Both the position numbers and the translations under genes were made by a program. A stretch of DNA of 64,000 bases from Candidatus Lucifugimonas marina (GTDB taxonomy: Bacteria > Chloroflexota > Dehalococcoidia > Lucifugimonadales > Lucifugimonadaceae): the NCBI GenBank assembly GCA_029593915.1, contig CP046147.1, positions 1,984,001-2,048,000 of the forward strand. The letters are read 5' to 3'. Below the pieces are notes generated by a model. That model was not told the origin of the DNA. It searched no databases and saw nothing but the letters and a program-made list of their open reading frames with translations. This document shows, piece by piece, positions 58,321 to 64,000 of this stretch (position 1 is the first letter of the stretch; each line of letters begins with the position of its first letter).

Positions 58321-60500
58321 GCTGCTATTCCATTTCCTTCAAAAAAATATAGGGGACTCTCGTCTTCCACTCTTGTTTTGTCGCTATCGGGAATCGAAAT
58401 CGTGAATTTAGATCCATTCGTGTAGGTTTCGTCGACCCATATTCTGCCTTCGTGAGCTTCAACTATTGCTCTGGAAATTGCCAAACCCAACCCAGTTCCA
58501 CCTACCGTCCGAGTACTCGTCGAATCGATTTGGAAAAATGGACTGAATACTTCATCTAAGTGGGCAGATTTAATACCTAAACCCTCGTCGGTTACTGATA
58601 TTTCGGTGCAGCCGGAGATGTGTTGAACCGCGACGGAAATGGCCCCGTCATCAGGAGTAAATTTCACAGAATTGCTGAGCAGATTCACTAGAACCTGAGT
58701 TATGCGGATGCGATCGCAATAGACTCGTGCCGAACCAAACAATTGAATCGAGATTTGTTTGAAGTCAGCGAGATCTTGAACTTGTTCCCGAGCGTCTTTG
58801 AAGACAATGGACATGTCTACCCAGTCAAATGCCATCGGCATTCTTCCCGACTCAATGCGCTCATAATCGAGGAGGTCGTTCACCAATCCGATGAGTCGAT
58901 TCGTATTCCTTGCTGCGACTTCAATAAGATCTGATCCCTTTTCTGATACTGGATCGACGAATCCGTCAGTCAGCAACGCGAGCGATCCTCGCATTGAAGT
59001 CAATGGAGTGCGTAGCTCGTGACTGGCAATTGAGAGAAAATTTGTACGCGCACGCTCCGCTTGTACTGCAGCCGTCCTGTCCCTGTATGTCCAAAGTCTA
59101 CCGAGATATATACCGTTCGAATCTTTGACCGGCACCGTGGACCTGGAAAGTATCATCCCGCCACTGGTGCCGACCTCGACTTCTTTGTCGAGTTCGTAAT
59201 ATGACTCACTTTCGTAGGCTTTTTCGATTTCCTCCGAAAACTCCTCCGCATTCGTAATCCTTGGTTTTGCCGTCTCTGCGAGAAGCTTTGAAGGTTTGCC
59301 ACTCCATCCACGATGATCAATGTCGAACATCTTCCCAAGTGCGGGATTCGCCCAAACCACGTTTCGATCTGAATCGACAAGCAGTGAGCCTTCGTTTGTC
59401 GACTCGAGTACATGCTCGGTAAGCGACCTTTGAACTTCCAGATCGTTGAGCGTGCTGACTAGGTCTGAAGTTTTCTGCCTGATCGCGAGTTCTTTTTCAC
59501 GTCGATTTGAAACCAAAACGAACACGAGTGAGGCGGAGAGAACTGTCACAAACACTCCCGCAACGAGCGAGGCGAGTTGTGCCTGATCCGAAGCGTACTT
59601 CGCCGGATGTCCGGAGAAACTTACATGCCATTCATGACCAAACACTTCAACAATTCGGTCCGTCAATAATGTTCCTGAACTCGATTCATAGTCTCCATTT
59701 CCGTACAGGAAGGAATGACTTTCGTTGTCAGAAAGATGGAACGCCAACCTTAAGCCTGAGACTTCAGACAACGCAGATTCGATAACCGAGTTGATTTCGA
59801 ATACTCCGAGTACCACCCCACTCTGGCCAGCCTTAGTGGTTGTATTTTTGAGCAGTAAATATGCAGGAGTATCCGAGTCACTTTGAACGAGGTTAATAAT
59901 CTCGGTTGAAAGGACTTCTGAGATAACAATTGCACTTTCAATGCCGGAACGTCGCGTTTGCTCGGAATACAAATTCAGTCCAAGTGCTGTTCGGTTATTG
60001 TCCAAGGGGGTAGCCAAAGAAACCGGGTAGCTCACCTTGGACTCAATAAGAGGAATGTCGGAATTCATATGATCCCAAACGCCAAAATCGTCCATTCCAT
60101 CCTGAAGTCGCATTTGGTTAGTAAAGTTTTGAACGTCTGATGTATCTATCCTTGGTGCCCATTCCATTGCTCTAAGTCCAACGGAATCGAACCCACCAAC
60201 TCTCTCAACGTTATTCGTGACGTGGTTGTCGAAGCTGGCTTGGGTGCTGGAATCAACTAAGCTAAGAAACGAAGAAGCATCATCGACTAAATCTTGGTGT
60301 ATGAACAGTTGCCGATTTATCGCAGTAGTCACGTGATCGATCTCACGTTCAAATTCGGCTAAGCGCGTGTCATGGAGTTGAGACCCGATCGCCTGATACG
60401 AAAAAAATGTCGTCAAGCCGAGCGTGTAAATAGTTAGCACGATCCACATATAGTCGCGGTTGCGCATGCTTCGGAGCCGGAGCGAAATCTCTTGCAACAA
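58317..60500 (-). CDS. CHASE-PAS sensor histidine kinase
   Basis: A 727-aa membrane kinase. Transmembrane helices at about 19-38 and 310-335 flank an extracytoplasmic CHASE domain (about 60-260, with FDSVGLRAMEWAPRI). Then come a coiled coil, a PAS domain (about 360-480, DRNVVWANPALGKMFDID), HisKA with LSIASHELRTPLTSMRGSL, and HATPase (LVNLLSNSVKFT, VTDEGLGIKSAH, TVGGTGLGLAIS). CHASE domains bind small ligands such as cytokinin-like molecules or peptides. Followed by two response regulators in the same operon. Confidence 0.93.
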   Translation of the reverse strand: MLQEISLRLRSMRNRDYMWIVLTIYTLGLTTFFSYQAIGSQLHDTRLAEFEREIDHVTTAINRQLFIHQDLVDDASSFLSLVDSSTQASFDNHVTNNVERVGGFDSVGLRAMEWAPRIDTSDVQNFTNQMRLQDGMDDFGVWDHMNSDIPLIESKVSYPVSLATPLDNNRTALGLNLYSEQTRRSGIESAIVISEVLSTEIINLVQSDSDTPAYLLLKNTTTKAGQSGVVLGVFEINSVIESALSEVSGLRLAFHLSDNESHSFLYGNGDYESSSGTLLTDRIVEVFGHEWHVSFSGHPAKYASDQAQLASLVAGVFVTVLSASLVFVLVSNRREKELAIRQKTSDLVSTLNDLEVQRSLTEHVLESTNEGSLLVDSDRNVVWANPALGKMFDIDHRGWSGKPSKLLAETAKPRITNAEEFSEEIEKAYESESYYELDKEVEVGTSGGMILSRSTVPVKDSNGIYLGRLWTYRDRTAAVQAERARTNFLSIASHELRTPLTSMRGSLALLTDGFVDPVSEKGSDLIEVAARNTNRLIGLVNDLLDYERIESGRMPMAFDWVDMSIVFKDAREQVQDLADFKQISIQLFGSARVYCDRIRITQVLVNLLSNSVKFTPDDGAISVAVQHISGCTEISVTDEGLGIKSAHLDEVFSPFFQIDSTSTRTVGGTGLGLAISRAIVEAHEGRIWVDETYTNGSKFTISIPDSDKTRVEDESPLYFFEGNGIAA

Positions 60501-60742
60501 TTTGGGGTCTTCCGTTTCGACGATCAGAATCCTGGTACGGGACTATTGTGGTTTTATCGCACGAATAACAGAAGAATCTAAAGTCTCACGTCGGTGTGCG
60601 GTTACACCCAACAGCACCATGGTGTGTTCGTCAGTACGCGCCGCTTCAGACGGCGCAATACGATCGGCCATCGCAGGTCACCTGAAGTAGTATCCAGTTC
60701 AGCACGTTATTGTTGGTTCGCTCTGATCACATGTTTCCAGTA
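60501..60742. other. Intergenic region upstream of the kinase gene
   Basis: About 240 bases; no gene recognised. Probably holds the promoter of the histidine-kinase operon. Ends at the start of IS6 debris. Confidence 0.4.
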
Positions 60743-60932
60743 GGGTTCTGTCAGAACTCAACGCTCACCATGAAACCCGGCCGAGCTAAATACAGGATTC
60801 TTCCCTGTATTTAAGCTGACAGCTAGGTCATAAGAGTCGACCGCTTGCTGGTGAAGATCTTCTTTCGAACGTCAGCTGGAACACGCTCACTACCCGTGGA
60901 CTGGCCTCTCAGATAATTCCGTAGCTCATCGA
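60743..60932 (-). pseudogene. IS6-type transposase 3-prime fragment with inverted end
   Basis: The left edge, GGTTCTGTCAGAACTCAACG, is an IS6-type end like those at 54406 and 55328. Read on the minus strand the rest gives DELRNYLRGQSTGSERVPAD and VRKKIFTSKRSTLMT, the extreme C-terminus of the transposase, ending in TAG-LSA-TAA. The fragment stops at about 60932, where it is joined to a similar fragment in the opposite orientation. Confidence 0.75.
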
Positions 60933-60935
60933 CAG

Positions 60936-61061
60936 CGTTACTACCCGATGTTGGGATTCAAGAAGTTTGAGTCAGCCAGCAGATTCTGCGGGGCGTTTGA
61001 TGAGTTGCGAAATTATCTGGTTGAATCCGGTAACGATGGAGATTCAGACAACGTAACGTGA
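60936..61061 (+). pseudogene. IS6-type transposase 3-prime fragment, opposite orientation
   Basis: On the plus strand, QRYYPMLGFKKFESASRFCG then AFDELRNYL matches the C-terminus of the IS6 transposase at 54586 (YYPMLGFKQFESASRFC), ending at TGA 61059-61061. It has Glu (GAG) where that copy has an amber codon. It abuts the minus-strand fragment at 60932, so the two C-terminal pieces lie back to back, a product of at least one inversion. Confidence 0.75.
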
Positions 61062-61111
61062 GCTGCACCGCTGTCTCCCACCCCCCAGAACGTAGTACGG
61101 ATTCGTACGAA

Positions 61112-62023
61112 TCAGCTGCTATATTCAAACGGCCATTCGCGGGATATCAGTTCCGCTATCCCGACATCGAGAGCATCAGAAATTCCTTTGAGTGTCGCAA
61201 AACTTACGTTCTGCTTGCCATTCTCCACGGCACTCACGTAACTCCGATCAAGATTGGCTTCAGCGGCGAGAGCTTGCTGGCTCAACCCCCGATCCTTGCG
61301 CAACATTTGAATTCGGTTGCCAAGATCAGCGAGCAACACGTCAATCGTCACGGATGACTCGTTCAGGCCAAAGTGAGTCTGGACCCAGTTCACTGCTTTG
61401 ACAGCGTCTTCGCTACAGAAGTCAGCTTCCAAGATCGGATTCGCTGCGGCAATTGCTCCCCCGACAACCACCACCGGGGCGTCAGGGAGTTGCTTTAGAG
61501 CCTCTACACTCGCAGAGGCATTTGGAAGAAATTCCTCAATTGTTACTGAGAGCCCGACGAGGTCAGGGGATTGTGTTTGCACTAATTCAACAAGCGCATC
61601 AGTTGGCGTGTCTGCTCCGAGAAAGTCAACGTCCCAGCCTTCAAACCTAAGTAGATCAGCGAAGGTTAACCCCCCAATTAGGTGAGTGTCACCTTCTACA
61701 GAAGTTATGACTGCTCGCCGCCCAACTCTCTTTCCGTTGACGTAAACGCGTTGAGCATTCCCTAGAAGTCGGAGGGCCATTTGAGTTGCTCGGTGTTCTG
61801 TGGCGATTGAAAGGTTGCCGGCATGCCACATGACACCTATTTCCGCCAGGCAATACCCAATAACGTGGACGTACACGCTCGAAGGCTCCCAACGTTCACC
61901 GATCGCAGCATCGACTAATCGTGAAGCAGTTAGTTGATCCCCTTCTATTAATGCTTGAAGCAAGTCAGCTCGTGTTTTGGTTAGTTCGTTTCTTTTTGGT
62001 TTTACGGAATATTTATGACTCAT
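61112..62023 (-). CDS. Cobalamin-binding, CarH-like sensor regulator with C-terminal XRE HTH
   Basis: A 303-aa protein. Residues 15-85 are a B12-dependent four-helix bundle in which WHAGNLSIATEH has Trp66, His67, Glu76 and His77 at the same spacing as CarH Trp131, His132, Glu141 and His142. Residues about 103-200 are a cobalamin-binding Rossmann domain with DTHLIGG (Asp112-x-His114-x-x-Gly), the lower-ligand motif, and VVVVGGAIAA. Residues about 220-285 are a Cro/C1-type HTH (LRKDRGLSQQALAAEANLDR, SYVSAVENGKQNVS). CarH/LitR photoreceptors instead carry an N-terminal MerR domain. It is divergent from the DUF378 and zinc-ribbon genes and has a truncated paralogue at 40630. Confidence 0.87.
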   Translation of the reverse strand: MSHKYSVKPKRNELTKTRADLLQALIEGDQLTASRLVDAAIGERWEPSSVYVHVIGYCLAEIGVMWHAGNLSIATEHRATQMALRLLGNAQRVYVNGKRVGRRAVITSVEGDTHLIGGLTFADLLRFEGWDVDFLGADTPTDALVELVQTQSPDLVGLSVTIEEFLPNASASVEALKQLPDAPVVVVGGAIAAANPILEADFCSEDAVKAVNWVQTHFGLNESSVTIDVLLADLGNRIQMLRKDRGLSQQALAAEANLDRSYVSAVENGKQNVSFATLKGISDALDVGIAELISREWPFEYSS

Positions 62024-62041
62024 ACCTACAGTTTTACATAT

Positions 62042-62114
62042 TTGTGGACTTTACACAACACAATTCCATGTGTAGGATATAAACATCAATTTCATGTATA
62101 TGTGGTTTTTACAC
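62042..62114. promoter_or_regulatory. Promoter and operator-like sites of the divergent B12-regulated locus
   Basis: Site 1, TTGTGGACTTTACACAA (62042-62058), is an interrupted inverted repeat (TTGTG/CACAA). Site 2, TGTGGTTTTTACAC (62101-62114), has the same plan (TGTG/ACAC). Within site 1, TTTACA serves as a -35 box with TAGGAT 17 bases downstream as -10 for the plus-strand genes. Site 1 lies 18 bases from the regulator start, so binding could control both directions. The corresponding sequence at the degraded copy (40801) is preserved. Confidence 0.6.
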
Positions 62115-62169
62115 GAAGAGACCAAGAGGCTTCAACCACAAACAGTCTATGAAACTAGCGGAGAAGAAA

Positions 62170-62373
62170 ATGGAAAATCTATACATCGCAGGAATCGTCT
62201 TAGCAGTTGTCGGCGCTCTTAGCTGGGGACTAGTCGGCTTATTCAAGTTCGACTTGGTCGCAGCAGTGACCGGATCAAAATTTGGCGAGGTAAACGCTGC
62301 ATCAAGAATCGTCTATGTACTCGTATTGATCGCAGGCGGGCTAGCCGCTGCTGCGATCCCAGAAATCGCTTAA
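62170..62373 (+). CDS. DUF378 family small membrane protein
   Basis: A 67-aa protein with two membrane helices (about 4-24 and 45-65) around the signature LSWGLVGLFKFDLVAAVTGS, the DUF378 pattern (NWGLVGL...DLVAxLFG). The start at METLY-type MENLYIAG (62170) is used because the frameshifted paralogue starts there too; an earlier ATG at 62149 adds MKLAEKK. DUF378 is of unknown function. It is the first gene divergent from the cobalamin-binding regulator. Confidence 0.85.
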   Translation: MENLYIAGIVLAVVGALSWGLVGLFKFDLVAAVTGSKFGEVNAASRIVYVLVLIAGGLAAAAIPEIA

Positions 62374-62384
62374 AGAATCCGACA

Positions 62385-62418
62385 TGGCCGGGAAGATATT
62401 CCTCCTGTCTCCTCGGCC
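62385..62418 (+). terminator. Hairpin between the DUF378 and zinc-ribbon genes
   Basis: GGCCGGGAAGA and TCTCCTCGGCC pair over 11 positions with two mismatches or wobbles, loop TATTCCTCCTG, followed by TTAGTT. It sits at the place of the perfect hairpin at 41129-41165 in the other copy of this locus. A partial terminator or RNA-processing site is likely. Confidence 0.55.
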
Positions 62419-62440
62419 TTAGTTGGATGGAAGGCCACTA

Positions 62441-62602
62441 ATGCTTCATTTCAAATCTTGCCCCAAATGTATGAACGGTTCGTTATATGAACATCAAGGA
62501 CTGGATGGTCCTGAAAAGAAATGTGTGAACTGTGCTTACACCGTTTACATGAGTCACTCAATCGATCAACACGATGCCACTCTCGCAAAGCTTTCTGCTT
62601 AG
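62441..62602 (+). CDS. Small zinc-ribbon protein (MLHFKSCPKC family), copy 2
   Basis: A 53-aa protein read from ATG at 62441: MLHFKSCPKCMNGSLYEHQG, then EKKCVNCAYTVYMSHS, ending at TAG 62600-62602. Two CxxC knuckles should bind zinc. It is a paralogue of the 58-aa protein at 41183 (identical MLHFKSCPKC, KKCVNCA) and is distantly related to the N-terminus of the protein at 8714. It is in the same transcription direction as the DUF378 gene and the fasciclin lipoprotein gene. Confidence 0.72.
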   Translation: MLHFKSCPKCMNGSLYEHQGLDGPEKKCVNCAYTVYMSHSIDQHDATLAKLSA

Positions 62603-62643
62603 CTATTGGCAACTAGAAAATAATCTCAAAACCGAAAATAATC

Positions 62644-63645
62644 ATGAAAAAGTACGTAGCTCTCTTATTGATCGGAGCCATCACAATGGTTCTGGTCGCT
62701 TGTTACTCAGATGAGGAAAACCCGCCTACTGTCGCACCGACTCCACAACCTGAGCCAACACAAGCTCCCGCATCAAACGATGTGGTTGCATCAACTATCG
62801 TTGACATTGCTGTTGAAGATGGACGCTTCGGTACGTTGGTAACTGCTCTTCAAGCAGCAGGTCTAGTCGATACTCTTGCGGGAGAAGGTCCTTTCACGGT
62901 CTTCGCCCCTACGGATGATGCATTCGCTGCTCTACCTGATGGTGTAGTTGCTGGACTCCTTGAGGACGTTCCTGCACTTACAGACGTTCTGACCTACCAC
63001 GTTGTTTCAGGATCAGTTCTCGCTGAGCAGGTAGTTGGACTAACTTCAGCTACAACACTTCAGGGCGAAGATGTGACAGTTGCTGTAAACGATGGATCAG
63101 TCATGATTGACGGTGCAAACGTCATCATCACGGACATCATCGGATCAAATGGTGTGATCCACGTGATCGACGCTGTGATCCTGCCCTCCGCAATCGCAGC
63201 TTCGTTGGCAACGCCAGAAGATGCCATGGATTCTATGGTGGTATCTAAGACGATCGTTGACATTGCTGTTGAAGATGGACGGTTCGGCACGTTGGTAACA
63301 GCTCTTCAGGCTGCAGGACTTGTAGATACTCTCGCAGGAGACGGTCCGTTCACGGTCTTCGCTCCGACAGATGACGCATTCGCCGCTCTTCCTGATGGTG
63401 TAGTGGCCGGTCTCCTTGAGGACATTCCTGCACTTACAGATGTACTGACCTATCACGTTGTTGCAGGATCAGTACTCGCAGAGCAGGTAGTTGGCCTAAC
63501 TTCCGCTACGACACTCCAGGGTGAAGATGTTACCTTTGCAGTGAACGACGGCTCGGTGATGATCGATGGTGCAAACGTAATCATCACGGACATCATCGGT
63601 TCAAACGGTGTTATTCACGTGATCGACGCAGTGATTCTGCCTTAA
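62644..63645 (+). CDS. Lipoprotein with two fasciclin (FAS1) domains
   Basis: A 333-aa protein. The lipoprotein signal [20 protein letters not shown] gives lipidated Cys20, followed by a Pro/Thr linker (about 25-48). Two FAS1 domains (about 50-182 and 202-333) are nearly identical: both contain [40 protein letters not shown] and [15 protein letters not shown]. Their near identity shows a recent internal duplication. FAS1 domains mediate adhesion at the cell surface. No terminator hairpin with T-run follows immediately. Confidence 0.93.
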   Translation: MKKYVALLLIGAITMVLVACYSDEENPPTVAPTPQPEPTQAPASNDVVASTIVDIAVEDGRFGTLVTALQAAGLVDTLAGEGPFTVFAPTDDAFAALPDGVVAGLLEDVPALTDVLTYHVVSGSVLAEQVVGLTSATTLQGEDVTVAVNDGSVMIDGANVIITDIIGSNGVIHVIDAVILPSAIAASLATPEDAMDSMVVSKTIVDIAVEDGRFGTLVTALQAAGLVDTLAGDGPFTVFAPTDDAFAALPDGVVAGLLEDIPALTDVLTYHVVAGSVLAEQVVGLTSATTLQGEDVTFAVNDGSVMIDGANVIITDIIGSNGVIHVIDAVILP

Positions 63646-63670
63646 CTCTACTCGCATGAGCGAGTCAGAT

Positions 63671-63739
63671 TGCGCTGATGGCGCAGACCCCCTGTCGATT
63701 CCTAAAGCTTAGTTTAGGGAACCTAGCGGAGGTCTGCGC
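63671..63739 (+). promoter_or_regulatory. Structured folE leader with mutually exclusive hairpins
   Basis: An outer 9-bp stem pairs GCGCAGACC (63681-63689) with GGTCTGCGC (63731-63739). It encloses a second stem, TTCCTAAA (63699-63706) with TTTAGGGAA (63713-63721, one bulge). An upstream hairpin TGCGC-TGATG-GCGCA (63671-63685) uses the same GCGCA as the outer stem, so the two cannot form together. The structure ends 21 bases before the folE start and 11 bases before its AGGAG. A cis-regulatory switch, known class not recognised. Confidence 0.5.
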
Positions 63740-63759
63740 ATCGTACCAGGAGAAAACAG

Positions 63760-64000
63760 TTGCTACAGAGTAAAACTAGAGTTGAGTCGATCGAGCACGC
63801 TATTACTGGTGTATTGGAAGCGGTTGGCGAGGACGCAAGTAGAGAAGGACTTGTAGGTACCCCAAATAGAGTGGCGCGTATGTACGGCGAGCTGCTTAGT
63901 GGGTACAACGTTGATCCGACCGAATTGCTTAACGGTGCGTTATTCGAAGTCGAGCACGAGCAAATGGTGGTGGTCACGAACATAGAGTTCCAGAGTCTGT
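63760..64000 (+). CDS. folE: GTP cyclohydrolase I, 5-prime part
   Basis: The gene starts at TTG 63760 with AGGAG about eight bases upstream and leaves the window at its right edge. The 80 visible residues are typical FolE: EHAITGVLEAVGEDASREGL, VGTPNRVARMYGELLSGY and MVVVTNIEFQSL (family: DPxREGLxxTPxRVARMYxExxxGY ... VxVxxIxFxSxCEHH). FolE converts GTP to dihydroneopterin triphosphate, the first step of folate and queuosine synthesis. The zinc Cys and His residues lie beyond the window. Confidence 0.95.
   Translation, partial: MLQSKTRVESIEHAITGVLEAVGEDASREGLVGTPNRVARMYGELLSGYNVDPTELLNGALFEVEHEQMVVVTNIEFQSL

Noticed and set aside
63651..63664. CTCGC-ATGA-GCGAG as a Rho-independent terminator of the fasciclin gene
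   Set aside because: Stem of only five pairs and no T-run; it may be part of the structured folE leader instead.
1..64000. CRISPR arrays, tRNA or rRNA genes
   Set aside because: No regularly spaced direct repeats of CRISPR type, no cloverleaf-like sequences with GTTCGA-type T loops in context, and no rRNA segments were seen on either strand; a tool-based scan would be more sensitive for tRNAs.

Overview
The window reads as chromosomal DNA of a free-living bacterium of roughly 50% GC (judged by eye), most likely a Chloroflexota member of the SAR202/Dehalococcoidia type. This placement is an inference from gene content: a flavin-dependent LLM oxidoreductase, an enolase-superfamily (mandelate racemase-like) dehydratase, two tandem malate/L-lactate dehydrogenase paralogues, several small-molecule catabolic enzymes, and an archaellin-type filament gene. 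Archaella have been reported in some Chloroflexota. No rRNA, tRNA or CRISPR array was recognised.

Layout. 1-5.9 kb: the end of a FIST sensor gene, a kinase-like phosphotransferase, an SDR, a nitroreductase and a three-gene overlapping minus-strand operon (nitrilase, CinA-like amidase, nucleotidylyltransferase). 6.1-16.1 kb: tandem dehydrogenases, small zinc-ribbon genes, an MBL-fold hydrolase, a decayed PD-(D/E)XK-like gene, a short minus-strand gene with an in-frame UGA followed by a bacterial SECIS-like hairpin (candidate selenoprotein, absent from ordinary ORF calling), a DUF885 peptidase-like gene, a serine hydrolase and a coiled-coil protein. 16.4-22.1 kb: a probable catabolic operon (enolase-superfamily enzyme, small membrane protein, MFS transporter, SelA-like PLP enzyme, benzoylformate-decarboxylase-like ThDP enzyme). 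22.5-31.5 kb: a chemotaxis operon cheA-cheC-cheD-cheY-cheB-cheR, a degenerate HD-GYP protein and two proteins that begin with a FliM-type CheY-binding peptide but lack any FliM or FliN domain. 31.7-38.1 kb: mixed metabolic genes. 38.6-41.4 kb: an IS3 element that joins two truncated regulator genes, followed by a degraded copy of a locus that is intact at 61-62.6 kb. 41.4-51.5 kb: an MMPL exporter, a TetR unit with two operator-like sites, monooxygenase-fold proteins, a Rieske-glutamate synthase fusion, OsmC, a lipoprotein and a GAF histidine kinase. 51.6-55.3 kb: IS remnants, an archaellin gene with one frameshift, four small unknown genes and an IS6-type element. 55.3-60.5 kb: a SipW/TasA-like surface-fibre module beside a two-component cluster. 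60.7-64 kb: IS6 debris, a cobalamin-binding regulator with CarH photosensor residues and an XRE DNA-binding domain, its divergent target genes, a fasciclin lipoprotein, and folE behind a structured leader.

How it may fit together. The che operon, the two FliM-peptide proteins and the archaellin suggest chemotactic control of an archaellum-like filament, with the peptide proteins as possible CheY-P receivers. The B12-XRE regulator appears to control a divergent DUF378/zinc-ribbon unit that occurs twice in the window with the same operator-like sequence. Mobile-element damage is concentrated at 38-41, 51-55 and 60-61 kb.
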